From assembly GCA_902777125.1 (NCBI GenBank), contig CACYSQ010000010.1, forward strand, positions 1 to 64,000: DNA of 64,000 nucleotides, read 5' to 3'. Both the position numbers and the translations under genes were made by a program. Below, one piece after another: positions 44,329 through 53,086 of the stretch. Position 1 is the first letter of the stretch. Every line of letters begins with the position of its first letter. Under the pieces are notes generated by a model. That model ran no database searches and was not told where the DNA came from. It saw only the letters and a program-made list of their open reading frames with translations. This DNA is from Ruminococcus flavefaciens (lineage in GTDB: Bacteria; Bacillota; Clostridia; Oscillospirales; Ruminococcaceae).

Positions 44329-45462
44329 TCAGCGCTCCCGGAAGTATTTCAGGGCAGCGTCGATGACATGGTCGCGGTCCTCGGGCGTGAGACCGTAGTA
44401 CATGGGGAGTCTCACAAGGCGGTCGCTCTCGGAGGTGGTGAACTCGTCGATGCCGCTGAAGCGTCCGTACTTTCTGCCGGCCGGGGCTGAATGGAGCGGG
44501 ACGTAGTGGAATACGGAACATACGCCGTTTTCCTTCATGTGGGAGATGAAGCGCGTCCTCTCGTCGAGATCCTTCAGCTTAATGTAGAACATATGGGCAT
44601 TGTGGACACAGTATTCCGGGATATACTGGAGGTCGATTAGACCGCGGTCGGCAATGGGGCGCAAAGCCTCGAGGTAGGCGTTATAGGTAGTCATGCGGTC
44701 GTTGTAGATCTCGTCGGCGTGCATGAGCTGCGCGTAGAGGTAGGCTGCGTTGATATCGCTGGGGAGGTAGCTGTCGCCGAAGTCCACCCAAGTGTACTTA
44801 TCGACCTCGCCGCGGAAGAATTTAGAGCGGTTCGTACCCTTTTCGCGGAGTATCTCGGCACGTTCCATGTAGGCGTCGTTGTTGACGAGGATAGCACCGC
44901 CCTCGCCCATTGAGTAGTTCTTGGTCTCGTGGAAGGAATAGCAGCCGAAATCGCCGATAGTACCGAGAGACCTGCCCTTGTAGCTGCTCATTACGCCCTG
45001 TGCGGCGTCCTCGATAACGATGAGGTTGTACCTTCTTGCGATGTCGAGGATAGTGTCCATTTCGCAGGAAACGCCGGCGTAGTGGACGGCAACGATAGCG
45101 CGTGTATGTCTGGTTATGGCAGCCTCGATCTTATTCTCGTCAATGTTCATGGTATCGGGACGTATATCGCAGAAAACGAGGCTCGCATTGCCGAGTATCA
45201 TCGAGGTCGCAGTGCTGGAAAAGGTGAAGCTCGGGAGAATGACCTCGTCGCCTGCGGAGAAGCCGCTGAGTATCGAAGCCATATCGAGGGCACTGGTACA
45301 GCTCGTCGTGAGGAGGAGCTTTTTCGCACCGAAGCGCTTTTCGAGCCATTCGGTGCAGAGCTTGGTGAATTTGCCGTCGCCGGAGATCTTGTGCGTGAAG
45401 ACGGACTGCTTTATGTATTCTATTTCGTCGCCCGTATAAGGCGGAGTATTGAACGGTATCAT
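44329..45462 (-). CDS. rffA: DegT/DnrJ/EryC1 sugar aminotransferase, WecE/RffA type
   Basis: The 377-aa PLP enzyme begins MIPFNTPPYTGDEIEYIKQS, has SCTSALDMA, PSFTFSSTATSMI, EDAAQGVMSSYKGRSLGTIG and the PLP lysine in CYSFHETKNYSMGEGGAILV. The opening and HETKN motif fit dTDP-4-dehydro-6-deoxy-glucose (Fuc4N-forming) transaminases. It would supply a 4-amino-4,6-dideoxy sugar for a surface glycan. It heads an operon with two half-size EamA genes and YfhO, 40 bases after the regulator gene. Confidence 0.9.
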   Translation of the reverse strand: MIPFNTPPYTGDEIEYIKQSVFTHKISGDGKFTKLCTEWLEKRFGAKKLLLTTSCTSALDMASILSGFSAGDEVILPSFTFSSTATSMILGNASLVFCDIRPDTMNIDENKIEAAITRHTRAIVAVHYAGVSCEMDTILDIARRYNLIVIEDAAQGVMSSYKGRSLGTIGDFGCYSFHETKNYSMGEGGAILVNNDAYMERAEILREKGTNRSKFFRGEVDKYTWVDFGDSYLPSDINAAYLYAQLMHADEIYNDRMTTYNAYLEALRPIADRGLIDLQYIPEYCVHNAHMFYIKLKDLDERTRFISHMKENGVCSVFHYVPLHSAPAGRKYGRFSGIDEFTTSESDRLVRLPMYYGLTPEDRDHVIDAALKYFRER

Positions 45463-45502
45463 GAGAAATATCCCCTTTTGTACTGAGTTGTAACGTCTGA
45501 GC

Positions 45503-47683
45503 TTATCCCTTGATAAGGCTGCGGTACTGTATCGGCGTCATGCCGGCAGATGCGCTGAACTGGCGCAGGAAATACTTGCTGTCGAGGTAGCCGCACCTCT
45601 CGGAGATCTCCATAACGCTGAGAGTCGAGGTCGCGAGGAGGTACTTTGCCTTAGCCATTCTTGCGGCGATGCAGTCCTTGTGGAAGCTCGTGGTGAAGCA
45701 CTGCTTGTAGACGCTGCGGAAGTAGCCTGTGCTGCCGGAAATGCGTGAATGCAGGGCGTTCGTATCGAAGGTCTTGTTCGGCTCGGAGTAGACATAGCTC
45801 CGGAGCTCGGAGAGCTCGCGGTAGTGGCTCGTGAGGCGGCGTTCGGCAGCCTCGGCAGTAAGCTGGTCGAGCCTTGCTGAGCAGTTGGCAAGGAGCTCCT
45901 GATAGGGAATGTCGCTGCACTTTTCGGCTGTGCATACGAAGGAGTCCGTGCCGTAGCAGGACATATACTTTTTATGCTGGAGAAGTATCGAGGAGAGGCA
46001 GTCCGCGAGAAGCTCGGCATCGGCATTGCTCTGGACGAGACACAGGAAGGTGTTCTCGTTGATGCGTCCGGAGATGTCGTGGTTTCCGCAGAAGCGCGAG
46101 ATAGCCTTTGCCGCGTCTATGACGGCAGCTATCCTCTTGTCGGAGGATATATCGGGCGAATCACCGTCGAAAAGGCATATCCTGAGAGCAATCATGTACA
46201 TCTCTCTTCCGCCGTGGAGAACGGCGGCACGGTAGGACATCTCCATTCCGCGGGCATTGTACATACCGGTGAGGGTGTCACGCTGATCGGAGAGGTTCTG
46301 ACACTTGCTGAGGTAGCGTATATCGTTTTTCATGCGGAGGAATTCAAGACCGTTCGATACAGACTTTATCCAGTTTCGGAAGATATCGTCGTAGGTATCC
46401 GGTTCGTCGTATCTGAGGACGGTATATCCGAAGAACTTGTCGCCGAAGAAGAGGGGGTCGAAGTAATAGGCGGCAGGCTCGGCATGGAGGGCGAAGAGCT
46501 TGCCGAATTCGTACTTGTTGAGTTCGAAGGTCTCACCGGTCTCCCACGGAACTATCGACCGGCAGGTGACAACGTCCGACATAGGCGCAGACTGGTCGTA
46601 CCAGCTTGTACCGAGGCAGAAGAAGATGTTGTGGACGTTCCTGAGAAGCCAGTGGAAGGAGCCGAGGGTCTTCATGAATTCGTCGAGGTTCTGACTTTTT
46701 GTGAGGTTCTGATCGAGAGGGGTAAAGAGGTTCCAGAATTCGTAATCGCGCTTCGACTTGAGGGAGTCGAGTTCGTCGTAGAACTGAGTTCCGACCTTTC
46801 CGCAGGGACAGCTGTCCCCGGAGATCAATTCGCCGCGGGGCGGAGCGAAGTCGATATCGGCACCTGTCTGGAGCTTGGCATGGAGTATCCTGACGCCGGC
46901 TTTTCCGAGCTCTACGCGGTTTCGCTTATAGGTCGAGAGGAGAGGGTGATAGAGAATACGGCGGTCGATGTACTCATATCCCATTATCGAGAGGTCGTCC
47001 GGGACCGATATTGGGCTGCGGGCGAAAGCGTCGAGCATACCGTAAGCCATATAGTCGTTTGCACATACGACAGCCTGCGGAAGCGGGAGTTCGCCGCTTA
47101 TGTAGCGTTCGGCGAGAGCCTTTCCGGAGGTCATCCAGAAGTCGCCGTAGTGTATACCGGCTTCGTTCACGGGTATGCCGTGCTTTTCGAGGGAACGCTT
47201 GTAGCCGTTGATACGCTTTTCGGAAACGATGAGCTGTTCATGGCCTGTAAGGAGGTCTATCCTTGTGAAGCCGTGTTCGTCGATGAGGTGATCGGTTATC
47301 TCCTCGATATCGTTCTCATCGCTGGTATTGATGTCTCTGATCCACGGGAGAGCGAATTCCTTCGTGGTAGAGCCGATGATGAGCGTCGGGACCTTTTTCC
47401 GCATAAGGTAGCCGGCGATCCTGTTTCGCAGAGTCTCGTTCACGAAGGACTCGGCGATGATAATAATGGCGCTGATGTCATCTGAGAGCAGCAGCTCGTA
47501 GATGCCGTTTTCGCAGAACAGCGATCTGTCAACGACATTCGGATTGAAGACGTTGGAGATGACGGCAGTATCATAGCCCTCGGACTTGGCTTGTTCGATA
47601 ATGCCCATAAGAATCTGGCGCTGCTCGATGCTGTTGGCTTCAGCGGATACTACAGCGAGTATCGGGCGCTTTGGCTTGTTCAT
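45503..47683 (-). CDS. LacI-type sensor / degenerate GGDEF / AraC regulator fusion
   Basis: The ATG at 47683 (GGAGG six bases upstream) gives 726 aa. Residues about 5-300 resemble the periplasmic-binding fold of LacI regulators but without the LacI helix-turn-helix (PILAVVSAEANSIEQRQILM, AVVCANDYMAYGMLDAFARS, ILYHPLLSTYKRNRVELGKA). Residues about 470-620 begin like a GGDEF domain (DTLTGMYNARGMEMSYRAAV), but the active-site loop reads GRINENTFLCLV, so no cyclase activity is expected. The C-terminus is an AraC helix-turn-helix (SVMEISERCGYLDSKYFLRQ, FSASAGMTPIQYRS). It probably senses a sugar and controls the divergent esterase gene and/or the glycan operon. Confidence 0.88.
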   Translation of the reverse strand: MNKPKRPILAVVSAEANSIEQRQILMGIIEQAKSEGYDTAVISNVFNPNVVDRSLFCENGIYELLLSDDISAIIIIAESFVNETLRNRIAGYLMRKKVPTLIIGSTTKEFALPWIRDINTSDENDIEEITDHLIDEHGFTRIDLLTGHEQLIVSEKRINGYKRSLEKHGIPVNEAGIHYGDFWMTSGKALAERYISGELPLPQAVVCANDYMAYGMLDAFARSPISVPDDLSIMGYEYIDRRILYHPLLSTYKRNRVELGKAGVRILHAKLQTGADIDFAPPRGELISGDSCPCGKVGTQFYDELDSLKSKRDYEFWNLFTPLDQNLTKSQNLDEFMKTLGSFHWLLRNVHNIFFCLGTSWYDQSAPMSDVVTCRSIVPWETGETFELNKYEFGKLFALHAEPAAYYFDPLFFGDKFFGYTVLRYDEPDTYDDIFRNWIKSVSNGLEFLRMKNDIRYLSKCQNLSDQRDTLTGMYNARGMEMSYRAAVLHGGREMYMIALRICLFDGDSPDISSDKRIAAVIDAAKAISRFCGNHDISGRINENTFLCLVQSNADAELLADCLSSILLQHKKYMSCYGTDSFVCTAEKCSDIPYQELLANCSARLDQLTAEAAERRLTSHYRELSELRSYVYSEPNKTFDTNALHSRISGSTGYFRSVYKQCFTTSFHKDCIAARMAKAKYLLATSTLSVMEISERCGYLDSKYFLRQFSASAGMTPIQYRSLIKG

Positions 47684-47797
47684 TTTGATCCTCCAATTTA
47701 ATATCCGATTATAAATCCCACTCATATTATAATATAAATTGTTTCATATGTCAATGGCTTTGTGTTGATTTTGTCCACCATATCTTCACATTGTGGG

Positions 47798-47826
47798 TTT
47801 ACGGAAATAAAATGTTAATATATAAT
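47798..47826 (+). promoter_or_regulatory. Promoter of the dockerin esterase gene
   Basis: TTTACG (47798-47803), 17 bases, TATAAT (47821-47826), leaving a leader of about 100 bases. The 250-base intergenic region is shared with the divergent AraC-type regulator. Confidence 0.5.
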
Positions 47827-47933
47827 TAATATAGCAGAAATTTCGTGTTAATGATTTTTGTATTTTTTAACATTTTTAACGTTCCCGTGCTTTAGGCTGC
47901 ACAGGAACATGACGAATAAGGAGGTCTATTTTT

Positions 47934-49571
47934 ATGTCAAAAGGCAGATCACATTCCGTTTTTGCCGGTTTAGCTGCCGGTGCAGTGCTCCTCTCAGCAA
48001 TGCCCGCAGTTCCCGTTGTTGCTGCCGGAGATGAGGTAAATGCCCTCATGCACGATACTTTCGAGGGCGGCGCTTCTTCGTGGGAGGGCAGAGGCTCGGC
48101 GTCCGCTGAGAACAGCTCAAGCAATTCCTATGAGGGCAGCGGCGCACTCTACGTTTCAGGCAGAGGCGCTTCATGGAACGGTGCTCAGAAAACCCTCGAT
48201 ACTTCTGAGTTCAAGCCCGGTTCGACCTACAGCTTCAGCGTGAAAGCCGGCTTCTTCGACGGCAGATCAAAGTCCAATAAGATGATGCTCTCTCTCCAGT
48301 ACAAGGACGGCAATGACGAGACTGTTTACGGCCATATCGCTGACGGCGAGACCGTAAGAGGCAGATACGTCCAGCTCGCAAACAGCAGCTATACTATCCC
48401 CGCAGATGCCTCCGACCTCATTCTCTACGTCGAGACCGAAAAGGGTACGGACAGCTTCTACGTTGACGATCTTATCATCGCTCCCGAGGGCACTGTTATC
48501 GAAGGTCCTGCGGAGACCCACTTTGCAAGCGGCGACCTCAATTTCAGCGGAAGAATAGACGTTTTCGACTCTATCCTCGCAAGGAGAGGTCTCATCAACG
48601 GCTTCACGGACAGCGCTTCACAGCTCGCAGCAGACGTCAATGAGGACGGCGAATACAAGATTGACGACCTCGTTCAGATAAGTACCTTCGTTATGGGCAG
48701 AAAAAACGAGTTTGACGTCTATATCCCGCCTAAGCCTGAATTCGTCTATGACGCAAATCTCCAGTACAAGCCCGCGCCTGACAATGACCAGATCAGCTAT
48801 TTCAGGCAGCCTGCCGAGCACGGTAATGTCATAAAGGAACACTACAATGGGATCAACGGCGAGAAGAATATGTATGTGTATGTTCCCTATGGCTATGATG
48901 AGTCAAAGAAGTACAATGTATTCTATCTGATGCACGGCGGCGGAGAGAGCGAGGAGACCTGCTTCAACGATAACGCTATCAATATCGACATCATGCTCGA
49001 CAATATGATCGCAAACGGCGATATAGAGCCGATGATCGTTGTTACTCCGACATTCAACAAGTGCTCGAGCGCCGATGCTGTATGGGATGAGATGCGAAGA
49101 TCGATCATTCCTTACGTTGAATCCAAGTATTCAACATACGCCGAAGGAGATGTTTCTCTCGGCAGCCTCCAGGCTTCCAGATACCACCGTGCATACGGCG
49201 GCTTCTCAATGGGTGCCGGCTCTACATGGGCAAACTTCAATAACAACCTCGATATCATCGCATACTTCATGCCTCTGTCCGGACACTGCTGGGCTGGCGC
49301 AAATGCTGTTCTTGAAGCAGCGAGAAAGTCCGGCTTCACCAACAGGGAGTATTTCGTGCTCGCAGCAACAGGTACGAAGGATCTTGCTTATGATAACATG
49401 GTACCGATGATAAACGAGCTCAAGAAGCACACAGATGTATTCCAGTACACATCTGACTTCTCACAGGGCAACTTCTACTTCCTCGAAGCACAGGGCAATG
49501 TTCACTGGTGGCCGCAGGTACGTCACTACATCTATGACGCCCTCCCGTATTTCTTCCACGAAGGTACATGA
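47934..49571 (+). CDS. Dockerin-containing CE1-type carbohydrate esterase
   Basis: The 545-aa product has a signal peptide (to about VVAAG, 32), a CBM22/CBM4-like module at about 38-187 (DTFEGGASSWEGRGSASAEN, DSFYVDDLIIAPEG), a type I dockerin at about 195-262 (GDLNFSGRIDVFDSILARRG and DVNEDGEYKIDDLVQISTFV), and a C-terminal CE1 domain with MYVYVPYGYDESKKYNVFYL, MHGGGE, nucleophile GGFSMGAG, and a late His in GNVHWWPQVRHYIYDAL. CE1 enzymes remove feruloyl or acetyl groups from xylan. It sits in the cellulosome via the dockerin, divergent from the sensor-AraC regulator. Confidence 0.93.
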   Translation: MSKGRSHSVFAGLAAGAVLLSAMPAVPVVAAGDEVNALMHDTFEGGASSWEGRGSASAENSSSNSYEGSGALYVSGRGASWNGAQKTLDTSEFKPGSTYSFSVKAGFFDGRSKSNKMMLSLQYKDGNDETVYGHIADGETVRGRYVQLANSSYTIPADASDLILYVETEKGTDSFYVDDLIIAPEGTVIEGPAETHFASGDLNFSGRIDVFDSILARRGLINGFTDSASQLAADVNEDGEYKIDDLVQISTFVMGRKNEFDVYIPPKPEFVYDANLQYKPAPDNDQISYFRQPAEHGNVIKEHYNGINGEKNMYVYVPYGYDESKKYNVFYLMHGGGESEETCFNDNAINIDIMLDNMIANGDIEPMIVVTPTFNKCSSADAVWDEMRRSIIPYVESKYSTYAEGDVSLGSLQASRYHRAYGGFSMGAGSTWANFNNNLDIIAYFMPLSGHCWAGANAVLEAARKSGFTNREYFVLAATGTKDLAYDNMVPMINELKKHTDVFQYTSDFSQGNFYFLEAQGNVHWWPQVRHYIYDALPYFFHEGT

Positions 49572-49582
49572 TAAAATGAATA

Positions 49583-49616
49583 AAGTCCGCTCTCATACGG
49601 GAGCGGACTTTTTTGT
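49583..49616 (+). terminator. Terminator of the esterase gene
   Basis: AAGTCCGCTC / GAGCGGACTT with a short loop followed by TTTTTG, 12 bases after the stop. Confidence 0.85.
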
Positions 49617-49696
49617 TGAGAGTTGAAAGTCGAAAATAGTTGACTTTTTTAAAAATTTATGATATAATCAATGTATACTTACTTTTGGAGGTCGCT

Positions 49697-50182
49697 ATGG
49701 AGCTTGAGCTTACTAACATGATACTGAAAAACCGCGAGTATCAGCGTGTACTTTCACAGCTGCGCGAAATGGAGGCTGACAGGCTGTTCTGCCGTCACGA
49801 TATACCGCATTTCCTCGATGTTGCGAGGATAACAGTGATACTCTGCAATGACTGGGGAGTGAGCTGCGACCGTGATATCGTCTATTCCGCTGCACTTCTC
49901 CACGACATAGGGAGAGTTCAGGAGCAGCAGTGCGGTATTCCGCACGATATTGCGGGACAGGCGGTCGCTGACATCATTCTCAGCGACATAGGCTGTCCGG
50001 ACGATGCCAAGAAACAGATAATCGGACTTATAGCGAGCCACCGTTCGGCTTCTCCGAAAAAGAGCCAGCTCGAACAGGTCTTCTGCGAGGCTGACAAGCG
50101 TTCGCGCCAGTGCTATAGCTGTGCAGCGGAAGCCCTCTGCAACTGGTCCGGCGACAAGAAAAATCATGATATAGAGGTGTGA
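49697..50182 (+). CDS. HD-domain phosphohydrolase
   Basis: From the ATG at 49697 (GGAGG six bases upstream) the product is 161 aa. The HD metal motif is seen as CRHDIPHFLDVARI, AALLHDIGRVQE and, later, IPHDIAGQAVADIIL and SHRSASPKK, with a cysteine-rich tail (CYSCAAEALCNW). It heads the folate operon (folP starts four bases after it). A role in pterin dephosphorylation is conceivable, since the pathway needs removal of phosphate from dihydroneopterin triphosphate, but this is only inferred from position. Confidence 0.85.
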   Translation: MELELTNMILKNREYQRVLSQLREMEADRLFCRHDIPHFLDVARITVILCNDWGVSCDRDIVYSAALLHDIGRVQEQQCGIPHDIAGQAVADIILSDIGCPDDAKKQIIGLIASHRSASPKKSQLEQVFCEADKRSRQCYSCAAEALCNWSGDKKNHDIEV

Positions 50183-50185
50183 GCT

Positions 50186-51010
50186 TTGAAAATAGGCGGC
50201 AAGTTTTTTGATACGGACAATGAATGCTACATCATGGGCATACTCAACGTTACCCCGGATTCGTTCTCGGACGGCGGAAGGTACAACGATGTTGACCGTG
50301 CGCTGAAAAGGGCTGAGGTGATGATAAGCGAGGGAGCTGATATCATAGATATCGGCGGAGAGTCCACGCGTCCCGGATTTACGAGGATAACCGACGAGGA
50401 GGAGATAGAGAGGACTGCACCGGTCATTGAGGCTGTCACCGGTAACTTCGATATCCCGGTCTCGATAGATACATACAAGCACAGGGTCGCAAGGGCAGCG
50501 GTAAGCGCGGGGGCTTCCCTGATAAACGACGTTTGCGGACTTAAATACGACAGCGGCGAAATGGCACAGTTTATCGCGGAAAGCGGACTGCCATGCTGCA
50601 TCATGCACAACCGCAGCAACAGCAATTATAATGTGTTCATGGAGGATATGCTCAATGACCTCCGTGAAGTCCTTGATATCGCGTACAGGGCTGGTATCGC
50701 CCGCGAGGGCATAATCCTCGACCCGGGCATAGGCTTTGCCAAGAGCTATGAGAATAACCTTGAAGCGATCGAACGTCTTGACGTTCTTGTGAAGGAGCTC
50801 GGCTACCCCGTTTTGCTCGGAACATCGCGGAAATCCGTTATCGGCAACTGCCTCGGACTTCCCGCCTCTGAGAGAGTGGAGGGAACTGTCGCAACAACGG
50901 TCATCGGCGTTATGAGGGGCGCCTGCTTTTTCAGGGTGCATGACGTCAAGGAGAACCTCCGGGCTGTGAAAATGACGAAGGCTGTCATGGAGGGCTGGAG
51001 GAATGGATAA
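50186..51010 (+). CDS. folP: Dihydropteroate synthase
   Basis: The 274-aa product starts at a TTG (50186) after AGAGGTG. It has both DHPS signatures: MGILNVTPDSFSDGGRYNDV and DIIDIGGESTRPGF, plus DPGIGFAKSYENNLE and the late GTVATTVIGV. It joins p-aminobenzoate to the pterin and is the sulfonamide target. It overlaps folBK by eight bases. Confidence 0.97.
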   Translation: MKIGGKFFDTDNECYIMGILNVTPDSFSDGGRYNDVDRALKRAEVMISEGADIIDIGGESTRPGFTRITDEEEIERTAPVIEAVTGNFDIPVSIDTYKHRVARAAVSAGASLINDVCGLKYDSGEMAQFIAESGLPCCIMHNRSNSNYNVFMEDMLNDLREVLDIAYRAGIAREGIILDPGIGFAKSYENNLEAIERLDVLVKELGYPVLLGTSRKSVIGNCLGLPASERVEGTVATTVIGVMRGACFFRVHDVKENLRAVKMTKAVMEGWRNG

Positions 51011-51821
51011 GATCTGCATAGATGAGCTCAAAATTTTCGCCCACCACGGCGTTTTTGAGCATGAGAACGTCAACGGTCAGAACTTCTTCATCAATGCCGT
51101 TCTGTATGTTGACACCGAGAAAGCTGGTATGCGGGACGATCTTTCGTGCTCGGTCGATTACAGTGCCGTTTGTGCGCTTCTCGAAAGGGTCATGACCGCG
51201 AATGTTTTCCGGCTTATCGAGGCTGCTGCTCAGACCGCAGCGGAGGCTGTACTGCGTGAATTTCCGCAGGTGAGAAGCATCGACATCGAGGTGAGGAAGC
51301 CGGAAGCTCCCATAGAGATGGAGTTCCGTTCGGTTTCGGTAAAGATAACGAGAGGCTGGCACAGGGCAATGATAGCCCTCGGCTCGAACAAGGGCGACAG
51401 CAGAGGCTATATCGAACACGCCGTTGAGCAGCTTTGTGCCTGTTCACATATACGCAGCGTCAGGTGCTCCGAGCTTATCGTGACGAAGCCCTACGGCTAT
51501 ACCGAACAGGACGATTTCCTGAACGGCGCAGTGATGTGCGAGACCATGCTCTCGCCGCACGGACTTCTCGAATTCATGCAGTCCGTAGAGAACTCCGCGA
51601 ACCGTACCCGCGAGATACACTGGGGACCCCGGACGCTTGACCTTGACCTCATCTTCTACGATGACGAGATAATCTCCGAGCCCGATCTCATCGTGCCGCA
51701 CCCGGATATGCACAACCGCCTGTTCGTCCTCGAGCCGGCAGCACAGCTTGCGCCGTATTACAGGCACCCGGTACTCGGAGTGACGGTCGGACAGCTTTAC
51801 GAAAGGCTGAAAAAGAAGTGA
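51003..51821 (+). CDS. folBK: Dihydroneopterin aldolase / HPPK fusion
   Basis: A 272-aa two-domain protein. Residues 1-118 are FolB (MDKICIDELKIFAHHGVFEH, VDYSAVCALLERVM) and residues about 120-272 are FolK (IALGSNKGDSRGYIEHAVEQ, FLNGAVM, the HPPK signature GPRTLDLDLIFYDDEII). The two steps are consecutive in folate synthesis. Its stop overlaps the GTG start of folA (GTGA). Confidence 0.96.
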   Translation: MDKICIDELKIFAHHGVFEHENVNGQNFFINAVLYVDTEKAGMRDDLSCSVDYSAVCALLERVMTANVFRLIEAAAQTAAEAVLREFPQVRSIDIEVRKPEAPIEMEFRSVSVKITRGWHRAMIALGSNKGDSRGYIEHAVEQLCACSHIRSVRCSELIVTKPYGYTEQDDFLNGAVMCETMLSPHGLLEFMQSVENSANRTREIHWGPRTLDLDLIFYDDEIISEPDLIVPHPDMHNRLFVLEPAAQLAPYYRHPVLGVTVGQLYERLKKK

Positions 51822-52306
51822 CGGCTCTGATAGCAGCCGTTGCGAAAAACGGCGTTATAGGCGCAAACGGACGCATTCCGTGGGATATCCCGGAGGACAG
51901 GGCGTATTTCCGTCGGCTCACAATGGGCGGAGCTGTCATAATGGGTAGGGCGACCTATGAGAGCATAGGACGTCCGCTGCCGGGAAGGCTCAATATCGTT
52001 GTTTCACGCACCTGTGAGTACAGGGGAGCAATGCTGCGTACCGCAGGAAGTCTCGCAGCGGCAGCCGCATTGGCAGAGCGCGGACTGAAACGCCGCGGCA
52101 TGACCGGGAACGTTTTTCTCTGCGGCGGAAGCGGCATATACCGCGAGGGTATCGCTTTTGCGGAAAGGCTTTACATCACGGAGCTTTACGATGAATACGA
52201 GGGCGATGTGTATTTCCCGGAGACAGACATGGAGCGGTTCAGACTTGTGAGCTGCGAAGACAGACCGGAGCTCAGGCTTCGTTTCTGCACCTATGAAAAG
52301 ATCTAA
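51818..52306 (+). CDS. folA: Dihydrofolate reductase
   Basis: The 162-aa product starts at a GTG (51818) overlapping the folBK stop. DHFR features: ALIAAVAKNGVIGANGRIPW, DIPEDRAYFRRLT, VIMGRATYESIGRPLPGRLN, and VFLCGGSGIYREGI. It makes tetrahydrofolate and closes the folate operon. The catalytic acid position is Asp (D in PWDIPED). Confidence 0.96.
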   Translation: MTALIAAVAKNGVIGANGRIPWDIPEDRAYFRRLTMGGAVIMGRATYESIGRPLPGRLNIVVSRTCEYRGAMLRTAGSLAAAAALAERGLKRRGMTGNVFLCGGSGIYREGIAFAERLYITELYDEYEGDVYFPETDMERFRLVSCEDRPELRLRFCTYEKI

Positions 52307-52624
52307 GAACTAAGAGCTAAGAAATCAGAAAGTAGAAAATAGTGTGGGGGCGAACATCGTTCGCCCGCGCCTTTTGTATTTTTCACGGCAGCGTATTCGG
52401 TAATCCCTCGGGCGCACACTGTGCGCCCCTACGGTTTGTTTTTTGTTTGTTGCATCATAACTCCGGGCGCACGGAATGCGCCCTACCACTTTCTGATCAC
52501 TATTATACATTACAACTGACGGCGGCTAATGCTGCCGTTAATATTTTATTCACAAATTGTTTACAATTTCTTCCGCACATCAGGGTGTACTCAAACGTCA
52601 AACATTATGAAGGGAGGTTTTAAT
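52307..52624. other. Intergenic region with three related hairpins
   Basis: No gene is seen. The left half carries three similar palindromes (next entry). The right half (52500-52620) is AT-rich and should hold the promoter of the ECF sigma gene. Confidence 0.6.
52348..52483. repeat. Three spaced palindromes of the form GGGCGNAC..GTNCGCCC
   Basis: GGGCGAAC-ATC-GTTCGCCC (52348-52366), GGGCGCAC-ACT-GTGCGCCC (52410-52428) and GGGCGCA..TGCGCCC (52465-52483) recur at 55-62 base intervals. The first could act as a terminator for folA. The repetition suggests a dispersed intergenic repeat. Confidence 0.6.
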
Positions 52625-53083
52625 GTGTCAGTGGATTTAAAAGAACAGTACGATAAGATATTTCGCTACTGTTATTTTAGAGTCCGCGATAAGTCTCTCG
52701 CAGAGGATCTGACGCAGGAAACCTTCCTTCGGTTCCTTGAGATCCGCAAAAAACAGGATATCGAAAAGGAACTGCACTATCTGTACACGATCGCCGGCAA
52801 TCTGTGTGCGGACAGCTACAGGAGGAAAAGCACCGAGGAACTGACAGATGACATTCCCGATAACTCAGACCACGAGGATGATATCCTGACCGGAGTTGCA
52901 CTCAGCGGCGCTATGAGAAAGCTGAGCACCGAGGACAGGGAGATAATTATGCTGCGGTACATAAATGAAGTGCCAGTCGGTACGCTGAGCAAGATGTACA
53001 GCGTTTCCCGATTTTCTATGAGCCGCAGGATAAGCCGGATACTCGCGGAGCTGAAAAAAGATCTCAACGAAAAGGAGGGTTGA
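52625..53083 (+). CDS. ECF-type RNA polymerase sigma factor
   Basis: A GTG at 52625, seven bases after GGGAGG, gives 152 aa. Region 2 shows YDKIFRYCYFRVRDKSLAED then LTQETFLRFLE, and region 4 shows LSTEDREIIMLRYINEVPVG then TLSKMYSVSRFSMSRRISRI. The nearby ATG at 52623 is out of frame. It precedes the anti-sigma/dockerin gene by three bases, so the two form a sigma/anti-sigma unit. Confidence 0.93.
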   Translation: MSVDLKEQYDKIFRYCYFRVRDKSLAEDLTQETFLRFLEIRKKQDIEKELHYLYTIAGNLCADSYRRKSTEELTDDIPDNSDHEDDILTGVALSGAMRKLSTEDREIIMLRYINEVPVGTLSKMYSVSRFSMSRRISRILAELKKDLNEKEG

Positions 53084-53086
53084 AGC

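Noticed and set aside
45974-47485. A 503-codon plus-strand frame
   Set aside because: Antisense of the sensor/AraC fusion gene, which has recognisable domains and a ribosome site.
49754-51073. A 439-codon minus-strand frame
   Set aside because: Antisense of the HD and folP genes; no recognisable domain.
52623-52640. ATG at 52623 as the start of the second ECF sigma factor
   Set aside because: It is out of frame and meets a stop after five codons; the GTG at 52625 has the better spacing to GGGAGG and the right frame.
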